A stretch of 64,000 nucleotides of DNA from Istiophorus platypterus (Eukaryota; Chordata; Actinopteri; Istiophoriformes; Istiophoridae): contig CM029122.1 in assembly GCA_016859345.1 (NCBI GenBank), positions 10,502,075-10,566,074 of the forward strand. The letters are read 5' to 3'. Made by a program: the position numbers and the translations under genes. This document shows positions 48,821-61,969 of the stretch, piece after piece. Position 1 is the stretch's first letter. Every line of letters begins with the position of its first letter. The notes below the pieces were generated by a model. That model did no database searches. It had not been told where the DNA came from and saw only the letters and a program-made list of their open reading frames with translations.

Positions 48821-49165
48821 TCCGCCACCATAACAAATTGATATCCACCTTATTAACGTCACACCCGCGTCAGAGCTCCGAGCTGGGTGCAAGGCGAGGC
48901 CGGGCTCGAGCGAAAGGCAGCGGGTTGCCCGGCAACCACGCGGCTCGGGCGCGCGGTGACGCGAGTGCTGATGGAGGGGTTGCTCGGAGATGGGGACGGT
49001 GACGTCAGTCGTGGAGATGTGTCACCACGTGATGTCCCCCCCCCCCCGATCCGCGCTCGCTCGCTCGCGCGCGCGGGCGCGGCCGGTAGCTCGCGGGCAG
49101 AGCCTCGCTCTCGCGCCGCGGACCGGCGGCGCACGCGGCCTCGGTGGGAAGAGAAACGGGAGGCG
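48480..49165 (-). promoter_or_regulatory. sik1: sik1 CpG-island promoter with CRE cluster and RFX-type palindrome
   Basis: Dense CpG region at the 5' end of sik1. A full palindromic CRE, TGACGTCA, lies at 49000-49007. CRE-like TGACGTTA (- strand) is at 48854-48861, overlapping a TATA-like TTAATAAGG. TGACG half-sites lie at 48957-48961 (+) and 48868-48872 (-). GGTTGCCCGGCAACC at 48923-48937 is a perfect inverted repeat fitting the RFX X-box pattern. An E-box CACGTG is at 49026-49031. SIK1 is an established CREB target in mammals, which fits; individual sites here are untested. Confidence 0.65.
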
Positions 49166-49479
49166 GCCGGTGATCGACGGCGGGAGGTGTTTGGGTGTTT
49201 GTTGTTTTTGTTGTTGTTTATTAGTATCGATTAATGCGTGAATCGAAGTCGATTCTATTACGCCCCGTTCTACGTTTTCTTCAGATGTTAATGCTCCTTT
49301 TTTTTTTTTTTTTTACACTTTTTACACGAATTTAAAGAATAGGGAAAAAAAACAACAACTCAAAAAACACTAGGTGTGGAAATGTGGACTGTACCAATTA
49401 AGAACTTAGTACCTAAAATAGTACCTAATCTAATTAATATTCTATTATTTTATTATTGTCGTGGTGTTACAGTTCTGCC
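49166..49479. other. Region upstream of sik1
   Basis: T-run near 49299-49314; otherwise AT-rich sequence with no feature seen. Confidence 0.5.
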
Positions 49480-49611
<132 letters not shown>

Positions 49612-49784
49612 TCCTTTTAAAACTTTATATTGTTTCAGTCTCCATTTAAGGTTCTATGTAAACATATATTTATGTATATACATAAACACACAGACACACA
49701 CACACACATATATATTTATATATATATATATCCTTTTAAAACTTTATATTGTTTCACTTTCCATTTAAAGTTCTGTGTAAACAT
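49612..49784. repeat. Tandem duplication of a 54-bp segment with 119-bp period
   Basis: Segments 49612-49665 and 49731-49784 match at 50 of 54 positions and are separated by an AC/AT microsatellite (49666-49730). The unit therefore includes both the unique piece and its microsatellite flank. Confidence 0.9.
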
Positions 49785-50269
49785 TTTTGAAAGACAAAAC
49801 AACACAGTCTGCCAAAAACGAAAAGTGAAAAACACTACGGTCTCTACAAAATACACACTTGCTCATTTCAGTAGATGCAGGACAATGAACAACTACAGCC
49901 CTTCCTGTTCTGGTATGACCAGTAACTTGTGGTAGCTAATGCTTGCAAACTTTATATCAGTGCTGACCCACTCACATTTATGAGCATGTTTGTTGACTTC
50001 ACAACTCTTCCTCCGCTTTTGCTTCAGTCACACTGCATTTTAGTGTTTCACAGGTCAACGTGTTTAATGCAGCTTGCTTGAAAGAATTTTGAGAAATTAA
50101 AGGGAAACCAAATGCTCATCGGTTTATCACTTTCTAATATAACATCATGTCTACAGTCATAACACCTGCAGATGTAAATGACTCAAAGGTTGCTCTAATT
50201 TATGGGTTGTACTGTAACCGATCTAATATCAATAAATTATTTATCAACCAATAATAAGCTGCTAGTTAT

Positions 50270-50444
50270 AACTAATAAACTCTTTATAAATGGTACCTAC
50301 AAATTAAACTGTTAAAAAAATAAAATGTGACCATAAACCTATGGGTAATAACAGTTTGAATTCTAGGCAACATTTATAAATAGTTTACAATTTATAACTC
50401 ATAAACTCTTTATAAATGTTGCCTGCAACTCAGACTGTTAAAAA
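50270..50444. repeat. Pair of diverged 49-bp direct repeats
   Basis: 50270-50317 and 50396-50444 share AATAAACTCTTTATAAAT-type sequence and the following block ending ACTGTTAAAAA. Resembles AT-rich fish repeats also hinted at near 25720-25790. Confidence 0.7.
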
Positions 50445-50756
50445 CTAAAAGTTATCAGAAATTTGACTGCAGGCCTAGTTTATCTAGTATATATTTGTAT
50501 CCTCGTAAATGCTTTGATCAATTTCTTCTTTTTTTTTCATTTCAAATGTTTAAAGTTTAATCGCTGGTACTGCCTAGTATTATACATTTGGTTGAAGCAA
50601 AAAAACAGGAGGGACAGAAAGAAGGAGGGAAACACCTCGACACAGAAGGAGCACAGCAGTTTGAGACAGTAAAGATTAGAGAAGACAGACGAGGAGAACA
50701 GGGAGGGCATGAGTGAGAGCAAGTTACATGAGAACCAGGTGATATGTTGACACAGA

Positions 50757-50804
50757 ACACACACACACACATACACACAAACACACACACACACACACAC
50801 ACAC
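50757..50804. repeat. (CA)n microsatellite
   Basis: CA repeat with two AT/AA interruptions. Confidence 0.9.
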
Positions 50805-53545
50805 GTCCAAACACACAAACATTCATGTGAATCCTCACTTTTACAAGTATTCCAATTAATTATGTAAGTGAAAAAGCAAAGTCAATTTTCTTTTATAAAA
50901 AGGGTGCAGGTGACAGTTAAAAAGGCAGATATGATGCCCTAATCACCTAGTTATGCAACTGGATTTCTTGTGAACCATCAGTTTACACTTTCAGATGTCC
51001 AAACACCCTTGTAACTGATTCATCCAAACCATAAACTGGTGATTTTCAGTAAATGCTTCTGTGTGCACCCCCTTTTTTCCTTTCTCAGACTAAGCAGCAG
51101 CTGAAAGAATATTGGGGACTTTCCTGTGGAGGTGCCATTTTTTCAATCAAGTCAAGGTCATTAGGACAATTCCAGAGAGCACAGGTTATATCTACTTGTG
51201 TTGGAAGGGATATATTTGTACATATTTCTGCTGCCCTTGGGGGTAATTAACAACAACAACAACATAAGAAATGTAACTTATATGCGAAAGAGCTAAGTAA
51301 GCTGCACCTAATGGTCAAGCAGTTGAGAATATATATATATGACAGCTTGTGAGAAATATACATATAGTTGTCTCAGTTGTCTGATCTGCAATCAGAGACC
51401 GCTTTGAGACCAACTAAAAGACAACATCTATAACATATGTGTAGGTGAGTGTAAATACCAAACATCAACCCTGGCGCAGGGAGAAATTCTACCCTCCTAC
51501 TGTCTGAAATGTTAAAAGGATGCAAACTGCATGCAAAATGTCCCAGCTGAAAGGTCAGGCAATATTTTGATGCACACTCACAAGGAAACCACACAGTCTA
51601 CTCATCTCTTCATCACACTGTTTTCATAACCAAATGTCTCTACCTGGTGCCATTTGACTGTCTACCTCACTTGCATGTGATGGTTGAGTGTGGGAAAAGC
51701 AGACCCAGCTATGTAAACTGTTTTACACCTGAGTCAGATTGTCTCAGCTGAGGAAAGAAAATGAAAGGAGTAACATATTGCAGCCTGGGTATCTGACAAA
51801 TATCAATGAGAAAATGTAAGGTTTTTTTTTTTTTGTTTTGTTTTGTTTTTTTTTTTACAAAAAAGAATAAATAATATGCCAGAAGTTGAGCAAATCCATG
51901 TATCTACCCCCTAATCAGAAAATACATGTAATTAATTTATCATTTATTATCACTTAAGAGCTGGTCTTGAACAATACTCCTCCACTTTGAGCTAAGTCGA
52001 GTTGAGGCCCTTGATAAATGTGTCTTCTAATTCACTTTAGCAAAATTTCTTTAGAGCTTTTCCTTTTGTGATTCCGTGATTTTGTAATAAATACAGAAAT
52101 GAATAACTGTATGAAAATAAAAGTATGACTAAGAGGGTTGGGGAGGTTTTGAACATGAGCCAAAACGTGTTCAACACGAGTCAGTCTCACAGGCACAACT
52201 TCTCGTTAGCACCACCCTCTCTCGCTCTCTCACTCTCTCACTCTTGCTCTCTGTCTCTTTCTCTCCTGCTCTCCCTCTCTCTCATACACACTGCATGGCT
52301 TCTTATGATACTAATTGTTTTCAAAGCCAGCTCACACGCAGTCACAAAAATTATACAAGTGTGTGTGAGAATTTCCTGTGCAGGCAGGAATGACAGTATT
52401 GTCATTTCTGCTTTCATTCATGTAAAGAAAAGAAACCCTGCAAAGAAACAAGATTATTAATGACAAGACAATTGTTTTGTTTTCAAGGCTTATCAGTATC
52501 AACCAAAATCAGACTTATCAGGCGCTTTCAACGCATTTTCAGTTTGCTATCACAAAGAAAGAGCCAAGCCAAGTGTGGGTTTGTCTTTTTTTTTATTATT
52601 GTGCTTCTCATAACCTCTTATCAAGTGTGGGTGCAGAAAGGTCAACAAAAGGGTATTTCAGCCGCTGTTATCATTTACAGTATTTAAATTTTGAGGAGTC
52701 ATGCCTTCCCGTGCTGACTGACTGCAAACTGAGGGAGTGTGACAGGAAGTAATGGTCACACTTGTCACTTTCTTCTTGGATTAGTAAGCACGCTGAGGTA
52801 TTTTTCGATTGCTTCCTTTCACTAGTACTCAAACTGATTGCTTAGAGAGCTGAGCACATCGATAATGGCAGGAGTGCAAGATTAAAAGACAACCAAAGGT
52901 GGGATTCCTTTAGAGTGGAGATCAAACACCCACTTCTGTTAATCTAGTGTCATGTAATTATGACTATCGCCCAGATCTAATTAAATTCAAATGTCCCCTG
53001 GCTGTTCTTTTCAGACAGTAGTTGTCAAGGTTCATCTAAACTTTAAGGTCAGGATCACAAGACACCAGAAAATCCTTTGATGGTGATATATGTGTCTACA
53101 AAACAAGATCAAACCTGACTCTGTGGGAGAAAAGGAAATCCCATGTATTTAGACACAGGGAGGTTCCATAAATCTAGATATGAATAAAAGCATTACAAAT
53201 GCTTTAACCGAAATTTTACTTTTCACACTCACATTGGTCAATTCCGCTATAGAATCACTGTTTTCATTTCCTTACAGTTGCTTGTTTATGACTAAATATT
53301 GCATATAAGCTTTTCATATAAACTGCCCTCCCAAAGACCTCTCACCACTGACTGCAGTGACTTCTGTGACGCACCTCCCAACTCATCAAGGTCAACAGAT
53401 GTTGAACCTGACCTTGTCTTACCAAAGAGTCAGCCTGCAACTCTTTCGTGTTTGGTTCCACATACTGTCTCAGTTCCACATTTGATATTTTTGTTCTGTT
53501 TGATTACATTTTGATTACGTTGCATGTATAACTATATGTTTATTA

Positions 53546-53551
<6 letters not shown>
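50805..53551. other. Intergenic, no gene seen
   Basis: Contains (CT)n-rich patches at 52213-52285 and T-runs near 51822-51856. No coding, RNA or repeat family recognised. Confidence 0.5.

Positions 53552-53584
<33 letters not shown>
53552..53584. repeat. (AT)n microsatellite
   Basis: 33 bp of uninterrupted AT repeat. Confidence 0.95.
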
Positions 53585-53588
<4 letters not shown>

Positions 53589-53849
53589 ACACGCGATTTG
53601 CAAGTCATTCATTGTGATATTAGACAGGTGTAGAAACTGGTAATGTAATAATGGCCACAGCTGTGCTGTTTAGACAAGCAGGTGCTTTTGAGTATGGGCA
53701 AGTATCTGCATGTATTCCTTGATAAACCAATGTGTTGATAAAATTCAAATTTGGTCTGCTTATGGCTTTAGAGAAGAAGCCAGAGAATCACTAATATAAT
53801 TGCAGTTTATCCTTTGGGAAACAGGAGTTTTTATACCCAATGTCATCTC

Positions 53850-54250
53850 AAGTTATCCAGTACTTGTTTAGATGCTCAAAAGGTGAAATGTCATGGTGAC
53901 AGCAGAGGAAAAGTTTGGGGATCACCAAAGTCATTAGGATACTTTTCCAACACCCTAACAATGTTTACTATGGCAACCATGATGACGAAAGTCCGCTAAC
54001 CTTGAGGAAGTTTTTATTTCAACCCAAACCACAATCATTTCCTAAACCCAACCTAGTTGTTTATGTGCGTAAATGCTACCAAACTGTGACCGTTCTATCA
54101 GCTAAACTGCCTGTTTATTATAGTAACCATGTCTACGAGGGCCTGGTACGCCTGTTGGCATTGGTGTGCTATTTCTGGGGATACCCCTATGGTCCGTGCA
54201 GAGTGTAGGGACACATGACCTATGCGAGTGCCGAGGTCAGAGGATCCGTT
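53850..54250 (+). repeat. Dispersed teleost repeat fragments
   Basis: 53885-53945 carries AAATGTCATGGTGACAGCAG and GGGGATCACCAAAGTCATTA, as in the family at 13832 and 63090. 53980-54110 carries a second repeat type with CCACAATCATTTCCTAAACC, also seen at 32669-32690. Confidence 0.5.
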
Positions 54251-56840
54251 GCATCTACACCACACATGTCATCAGCGTGTCTAAAACAGTGTACTTCAGT
54301 CCGTAACATGATAAGGATATTCTTTTCTTAATAAGTTATTAAATTTTGTTTCTGGTGGGGTTTTTTTAAAATTAAAATTGGACATACATTGTGTTAACAA
54401 AACACTGAAATTAAAAAATGTCTCATTGGTAAACCTTTGATAAGCGTTCCAACTGTTTGTACAACAAGGACAAACACAAACATAAATGTGGCTTTGTACA
54501 CTTTAAAACCTTGAAAGCTGTAGGGTCCATGTGGCCCAACACTGCAGAAACCTCCTGGCTGCAGGGTCTCCAGCTTGGCCAACAAAGCCGGAAGTGTTGG
54601 TGGGTGGGAAGCCAGTGATGACATCCTGTTTTTTTTTTTTTTTTGGCTTTGTTTTTTTCTAGGAAAGGATCTGCATGAGTTGGCACGGAAACATTCCTGA
54701 CGCAAATAAGGCTTCAGTGAGGGTACAAATATTATTTGTTATATTGCACACAGAAAGTTATTACATTACATGCTAAACATTTTTATTAAATTATGGACAT
54801 TACCAGTTTTAATGAGTGATGTAGATATCTGGGCAATGGCAATTAAACAGACTTTATTAAATAATCCATGATATACATGCACATGTACTTATTAATTTTG
54901 TTTGACTGTTGCTGTCCTGATTGTTTGCAATTTCTCTCAGGTCAATCCCCTTCTGCTCCCTCCACTGGCTCTCAATAGCTGCCTCCTGCATCCGTGTCCA
55001 ATCTCTGACACCGCTTGCGCTGCAACTGGCTTTCATAATCACCACAGGAACACATTTCAGCTTATGCAATACGCATATACTCCACACATTGGCAAACAAT
55101 AGCTCTCAGACCTGCAGCAAAAGCAGTTTAGTTCAGGTCTGCTGTGAGGTAATGATGCAGAACTTGCTGTTCTGAAAGTGTGATGTGTGTGAGACTCTTA
55201 TGTGATGAGAGACTACTTATGTGATGCGTAATTTCCCGCTTATTTTCTTATTAAATATGGGAAAATCAGTGCTTGAAGTGGGCTTATTTGTACTGTATAT
55301 CTGTTGATCATTCAGCAGCCCATGACGGTTTAAATGCATAAGTACATACACACTATTGACAGACTACGTGGGGTCCATGTTTTACTCACTGATCTTAGTC
55401 CATTTATCCATTTATTTTTTCTCCTTGTTTTTACAGCCTTCGACAGACTGTGAAAAGATCCTTTGTCTGATTATTTGGTGTCACTGTCTTGTGGAAGACA
55501 GGGGTTTCATTCTTCTTTAGTAATTAACGCTGGTCTGTCTATGCTTGTTGACTTTGGTGGGCGGGGGCTGTCCTCGTGAGTTTGTGCGTCAGGCTATCAT
55601 CCAGGAGGTCCAACATCCAGCCCTCCTCAAACAAACAATTTCAGTGATGAGGGCCTTACAGATCTCTCACTCACAAATACTGAATAATTTCTTACAGATT
55701 TTAGGGTTTGTGGTTTTAATTCTTATGTAAACTATAATTTATCTGTGTCAATAAGTCATTAGTTTAAGATCTTCCAACGTCAATGTTTGAGTAATTTGAA
55801 CTGAAAATTACCCCATGTTTTGACAGAAAAAAGGTTCAGTATTACAGAGAGTTGGAAATACACAATGTTTCCTGAGAGACTTTGAGTTTTTACTTTAATC
55901 ATTTAGTAGAATGAACCTGAGGATGCCAAAAAGCTTGAAAATGCTTGATTGATAATAAATTTTGCAGACTTTCCTCTCATAGAAGAAAGCACATGTGCAA
56001 TGCTGAAAATGGATAACTGGCTTTCTATAGCTTACAGCCAACACCACAAATAAGCCAAAAATATCTGTTAACCAGCTTACAATAGCAGTTATATCATTTT
56101 CAACAGAGAAAATTTTATATTCTTACATTGCAGGCCGTGCGCAAAGATAGCATTATATGAAAGAAACATTACCCAGTAAGCCACAGGTTGGCACAGGTTG
56201 TTTCACGTGGTTTATCTTCAAGCCGGCAGCGCAGACACGTCGATAGAGAGGCTGAAAAATACCGAGTAGAGGCTCTTTTAACGTCCTCAAGACAATGATA
56301 GCAGAAAGATATCAAAGTGTCAGTGCTTTCATGGAACAGAACCAGATAGTAGTACATGTGTTCGTGATGGGTTTGTTGTCTGCTGATGTCAGCCAAAACC
56401 AAGTCACTGAGCTAGTTATTAACGAAGCCAAAACCAAACAAAACAAAACTCATAGTTGTTGCTGTTGTTTTGTTTTTTAGCCCGTACAGGGCAGCACATG
56501 AAAGGTTGGGAGGGAAAAAGCAGCCATCGCTTCGCTAGCATGAAAAGTAATGACTCTCAGGCCAGTTGCACAGCAGGAGGCTCATATTACGTGACGGACA
56601 CATGCTGCATTCATACAATAACTTCAGAACTGGAAGAACAAGAAAACCTCTCCTTGGTTTAATGTGGGAGAATTCCAGCATTATTCCCAGATGGTTTCCC
56701 CCACTGCTAGCTTTGTAGTCACATCTTTTGAATCGACCCATTTTGTAGCTAGGTTTTCTGTGGTGCATGTTTGTAGGTGTTTGATAAAGCATAGGTGCCT
56801 TTGGGCATAGTCAGGCTCACTGATTTCCTCCGTTTCCAAT
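54251..56840. other. Intergenic, no gene seen
   Basis: No coding or RNA gene recognised; a T-run at 54630-54644. Confidence 0.5.
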
Positions 56841-56844
56841 TATT

Positions 56845-56995
56845 TCTCTAACCTAAGCTGAGCTAAACCAAAATAAGCTAAGCTAAGATAACCATCAGCT
56901 AGTGGTAGCTTTGTATTTATTATACAGACATGACAGTGGCGTCAATCTGCTCATCTTACTCTTGGCAAGAAAACAAACAAAATGGAAACTACATA
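56845..56995. repeat. Fragment of a percomorph interspersed repeat (MITE/SINE-like)
   Basis: AGCTAAGCTAAGATAACC, then TTATACAGACATGACAGTGG, ATCTGCTCATCTTACTCTTG and GCAAGAAAAC follow the order of a repeat common in percomorph genomes. Ends not defined. Confidence 0.55.
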
Positions 56996-58048
56996 ACAAA
57001 GTATTGATGTTTTTTGTTTTTTGTTTTTAGCTGAAATCGATTGTACTAGTGTTATTTTGGATTTTATTTCTTCGCTAGCGATGACGGCTTTGCCTCAGTT
57101 TTGCCACAGATTAGTTAACACTTCTGTAGAGGTGTTAGAGTCAGTCAAAACTTCACAACATCTTTGGATCATAACTAGGTCATGAAGTTTTTCTCCTTGT
57201 TACCTTGTCGTAATGTTCCAAACAATATGATATAAAAGTGGTGTAAAGCTGGGAAATTTAAGTGGGGTTTTTGTTGTTGTTGTCTTGGCTTATGGTTTTT
57301 AGCTTTTAGGTTTAAAAATTATACATGTAAACTCCAGATACAGGGAAAAGAAAAGTGTTTTTCACATGCAGCCCCATTCTATACTCCTGGTGGCTGTATA
57401 GTAATCAGTTTTTATCATCGTCTTTCATCAAAGTAACAAAAACCTTTTCTGCTGAAGAATGCACAGTGTTTCATACTATCAGCAGAGCTGCTGATACTGT
57501 TATTCTGTGGTGTCAGTTATCTCACGATGTAAATACCTGGCCACTGCCTGTGTCTGCACACCGGGTTACACATTATGAATGCCTGTGTGCAAAAGCCCCT
57601 CGGGAGACAGAGCTATGTGCGTCATACCACGGATCAGTCTATTATCCTGGGCTGAGGGTGGCAGGCGTAGGGGATGTGGGGTACCTAGGAAGGTGACAGT
57701 AAGCTTGACAAGAGGGCTGAAATGAAAAGTAGATAAAGCACAGCGGAGGATATACTAAACGAATGGATGAAATTAAAAAGAACAAAGAAGATGGGGATGG
57801 AATGGGGGTGAGAGGGTACAAAAACAGAGAGAGCAGCGATGAAGAATCGAGAAAGAGGTCAACTCTGAGTGGAGCAGGATGATGCATCGCTCGAAATGAT
57901 TTAGTGATGTAATGCTCTTATTTGACCGCTTCATGTACATGGAGAGTGAATGAATTAAAAAAGAAAGCAACCCCCCCCCAAAAAAAAAAAAAACTCTGGG
58001 TCACTTTTATTTGTCTTTCTCCCTCCACTCCATCCTTTCTCTCTCTAA

Positions 58049-58098
58049 CTCACACACACACACTCACACACACACACACTCACTCTCACACACACACA

Positions 58099-58160
<62 letters not shown>

Positions 58161-58223
58161 CTCACAGCCTGTAAGTGCAGTGAAGGCACATACAAAACCA
58201 CAAACACACACACACACACACAG

Positions 58224-58252
<29 letters not shown>
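58049..58252. repeat. Two (CA)n microsatellites
   Basis: Long CA runs at 58049-58156 (with AT and CT interruptions) and 58204-58252, separated by 47 bp of unique sequence. ORFs reading Thr-His or Val-Cys repeats across them are artefacts. Confidence 0.95.
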
Positions 58253-58254
<2 letters not shown>

Positions 58255-58534
58255 TTGAACTAACAGGGGATTTGCTGAATTGAGCTGCTCATGATGAAAT
58301 GGATTTGATATATGGGACAGTGGAAAATCAGTAGAAAGGCAAGACCTGATTAAAATCATGTATAAAACAAATAAAGCCATCAAAGCTCCACCAGACTTCA
58401 GGATGTAGAGGGGGATAAGGGGATGAAAATTTGAGTGTATTGGGGATTGAAAACAACTTCATGTGAACAAGCAAAACTGCGAGCTTACGTACTGACCCTT
58501 TTTTTTTTTTTTTTACATGCTCCCCGTCTTAGTT

Positions 58535-58680
58535 TAGCATATTAGCATGCTAATATATTCTAGTTAACACAACATGCAAAGTGGAAATGGGGAGGATGGT
58601 TTCACTCAAAACCACAAATGTGAACTTCACGGTGACACTGGAAGAAAGGTCGGGGGAGCACCATGAATATCTGTGCTGTA
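58535..58680 (+). repeat. Dispersed teleost repeat, further copy
   Basis: ATTAGCATGCTAATATATTC, then TTTCACTCAAAACCACAAAT and GTGAACTTCACGGTGACACT, matching the family at 13832, 29186 and 63090. Confidence 0.6.
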
Positions 58681-61300
58681 AGAGTTGTTGAAACTGTTGG
58701 AGCAACTGATGTTGACATCGCTTGAGCAATGCTGCCAAGTACGGCTAAAACCTTCCTCCACGTGCTGTGTCCAACGTGATTTATTTACGTGGGAGACTCA
58801 CATCTGAGGTGACATTGCAAGAGTCCAGATGGAGAGAAAGTTGCAAGTTTTATCCCTCCAGGTGTTGCTGCATCTTGTGCTCTTGATCCTCCTGCTTAGT
58901 GTCCATATGGTCTCTCAGCTGGCTCCTAAGTCTGGATAACAGTTCTTAACCCAACAAAGAAGGGAGAGGAAGGAAGGAAGTGTGGAGAGAACTAGAAAAA
59001 TAAGTATCGCTTTAGGCCAAAATTTGTGGATGGCTCCCAACCCGTGCTGATTAGTTAGGCGATAAGGTTTGGATACAGAGTACAGCAATGTTTACATGGT
59101 TCATCATCAATTACTTGTCCTCGCACATGGTATTCTGGCTTGTTGGCACTCATCTAAATTGACTTAGTGCTTTGTTTACCCCAGACTTGTTGCGTCGTAA
59201 CTCACTTTACTAATTTCTCCATTTTCTTTGCTTAATGCCTACCACTTGACCTCCATCGTCCTTGCGCAACTGTTCAGAGCAGACGGTGAGAGGTAGAGTG
59301 AAACCTAATGTGCCTTTGACTCGGTGGTGGAGAGTTTGAGAGAAGTATGCCAGAGAAAAGAACAGATAAGCGTGGATTACGTGACCTAAGATGGGTGAAG
59401 GAGGGTGTCTGAGTGGCAGAAGTGACATTAAGGACATCTGTGTTCGCCTGTTCTAGCCATGTGAGCACTGGACCTTCCAGACTACCGGAGGTGGGGGGTG
59501 GTGGTGTGATGGGGTCTGCACGAAAGCCAAAAAAGGAAAGCTAGAGCTAGGGTCAAGAAGTCATTCCTAATGGTTTGTAGTAGGATGTGTTGTAATGCGG
59601 TCTGTTCCTGAAATTAAGCAGAGACAGTTATTCAGCTTTTACTTTCTATCTGATTTACAACTGAGATGTAGATAAAAGTAAATGTAGAAACACACAATAG
59701 CATAATATTCACAGGCGATCAAATTACAGACTGTTAATAAGAATTTAAATTCTAGTTTGTTTCAACAAAAAAAAATATTAGCTAATCCGTGATTTTTTCC
59801 TTTACATATTTCGGATAAATAAGATGATGCCACAGAAAGTGCTGCACTCGTTTTCTTTGAAGTATCAGCTTCTTTCTTATACTCTGCACAAAAGCACTTA
59901 CGCAATCACTGCAAGAGTGTATGCAAAGACATACACACTCACACAAACACACACAACAGAGCCACAGTCACAGCCACGACCAGTGCAGAACATATTCTTT
60001 GTTTCGCTTCACTCATATGCCGGTGGATCTGATGTGCTCGAACAATAAATACAGAAGATGTAGCCCCAGCTTACCATGGAGCCAGAGGAACCGTGGGATC
60101 GTTCGGCCTCTGTTACAGTTTTTTAAAATGAATTTTTTTCAGCGCTTTGCTCAGCGAGATTCAGCTAGATTATTACACTGCACATGGTATGCAAAGCAAG
60201 TAGAGAAGATCACAATGTAAAAAAACCCCCAAAACAAAACAGGGAACGAAGTGTGCATTCGAGAGGTTTGCAATGAGGTGTCAATGTGCAGCCCTGTCAG
60301 AGTTAAATGTGTCTGAGTAACTCTTGTAGAGTTAGTATTTCCACCTTAATTCAACAGCAGATTTTCAAAAATTTTGACATGATGAGGTGAGAGCCCGAGT
60401 GCTGCCAAATCAAACCATCCTTTCATAGAAGTTCTACATTATTCTACCAGGCTATCATAGTGTCAGACACACCAACTGACAGGAAATGTCAGAGCTTTGC
60501 CCTGTCTGAGCCACAGGGTGTTTTGAAATGTGTTTGAGTTTGTTGCTAGGGGCTGTTGTGAGATAAAAGCAGACAACAGATAGTTTGACAGTGTTCCTCC
60601 TCTGTTCCTCGTCCAACATGACCTGCTCCCTTCATCCGGCACCAGGCCACCTACTGCTCACTTCAATGATTAACCTCAGATTAACTGAAGCACAAAGACC
60701 CCTCTTGTTTCCATCACTTTTCACCCTCCTACACCCCTATTTTATTCCTAGGTTTATCTCCTTGCTCTGTGTTCTCTGCAGCCAGTAAATGCCAGCCTCT
60801 TAAGGAGGGAAAAATAAATATCCAGGAAAGCGAAGCAACCAGAGGAGTCACCTGCCTTGACCTGCCACACTACACTGCAGCATCTGCTCATCCAGCTTAA
60901 AGCGCACAATCCACAGTCAGACCTTGTGTCATTTTTAGCAGCAGAGATAAGAGAGCTGCTAGACTACAAATCAGCACAATACTTACTTTAGTTCTTTTTA
61001 CACCAAAAGCATTTTATTAAAAAGGAAATGGCTTATTTCTTTCGTAACCTTTTGACTGTATTCTCTTTTAGGCAGAACCTCCAGCTATAGCACGTATGAT
61101 ATCAGTGTGATACTATGCAGCGTGTGCAGCTTGCTAGGAAAGTTTCCCTTCTCTTTTTCATGATATCCATGCCTCCCACACTATGAGTTGAATATAATTA
61201 TCCCCGTGTAATATTCTCTGTGTATAATTAAAGCTAGGTGCACGGTGAGCTTTGCAGCTTTAGTGGTGTTTTGGAGATAGGGAGAAGGAGATGGTGGACA
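58681..61300. other. Intergenic, no gene seen
   Basis: No gene, RNA or repeat recognised. The ORFs here are short and lack recognisable domains. Confidence 0.5.
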
Positions 61301-61301
61301 G

Positions 61302-61309
61302 TATAAATA
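61302..61309 (+). promoter_or_regulatory. TATA-box-like TATAAATA
   Basis: A consensus TATA box followed by a GC-richer stretch, 110 bp upstream of the longest isolated ORF in this half of the window. Chance occurrence is quite possible. Confidence 0.25.
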
Positions 61310-61510
61310 TCCTGGTCCCAGGGGTCAGGTGGGCAGCTGAATGCCACAGACCGCCAGTTATTTTTTAAATTAGCCAGAGTACAAATCTCTTCCTCAAAAT
61401 AATGTACTCCTTTGTCACTTTTAGTTCAGCCACATGAGTTTCTTAATATTCTTCTGCTACACTATAATTTATCTAATCTTCCTTCACATCAAGCCTCTTC
61501 TCTCATAGAC

Positions 61511-61969
61511 ATGAGATTCACTGTCACTATTTCCCTCCTTCTCTTCACCCCTCCCTTCCACCTCCCCCCCTCCTCCATGGCAGTGAGCGGTGAGCAGACT
61601 GCTTGGTCAAAAAGACGTATGGGCAATGATGTCAGCAGCCTGCGTCAAAGTCTCAGGGGCACGTTTACAATCCCCTTAACCGAACTGAGCCTTCCACTGA
61701 GATCAGTGTGCACTAATCAAATCTGCACTGCAAGTGGTGCGTCTTTGTGTATGTACGTCAGTTTCCTCCTCCAGCTAAATCCCTCAATTCAAGGAGATGC
61801 AAAAAAGTGGGGCTACTCTGGAAATTCACAGCTTGTTCGGCTAAACAAAGGCACACATATGTTCAGGACATGTGTGGTAACAGAAGGGAGCACACGTACA
61901 CCGTCCTCGGGAAAAACAGTGTGTAACCTTCAAATGGCTCAGTACATTTTTTTTTCTTTTTCTGGTTGA
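61511..61969 (+). CDS. Speculative ORF with signal-peptide-like start (unrecognised)
   Basis: The frame is open from an ATG at 61412. An in-frame ATG at 61511 begins MRFTVTISLLLFTPPFHLPP, a short positive end plus hydrophobic core like a secretory signal peptide. Further on is a dibasic SKRR site. A consensus-like donor (GCG|GTGAGC) after 61589 would cut the ORF just after the signal peptide, in which case the rest of the ORF would be intron. I recognise no family. Base composition is like the surroundings, and an ORF of this size can occur by chance. Treat it as a candidate only. Confidence 0.15.
   Translation: MRFTVTISLLLFTPPFHLPPSSMAVSGEQTAWSKRRMGNDVSSLRQSLRGTFTIPLTELSLPLRSVCTNQICTASGASLCMYVSFLLQLNPSIQGDAKKWGYSGNSQLVRLNKGTHMFRTCVVTEGSTRTPSSGKTVCNLQMAQYIFFSFSG

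Noticed and set aside
48543..49241. Several GC-rich ORFs on both strands
   Set aside because: Explained by the CpG-island promoter and 5'UTR of sik1, where stops are rare; no conserved protein.
58064..58263. Thr-His and Val-Cys repeat ORFs
   Set aside because: Translation artefacts of CA microsatellites.
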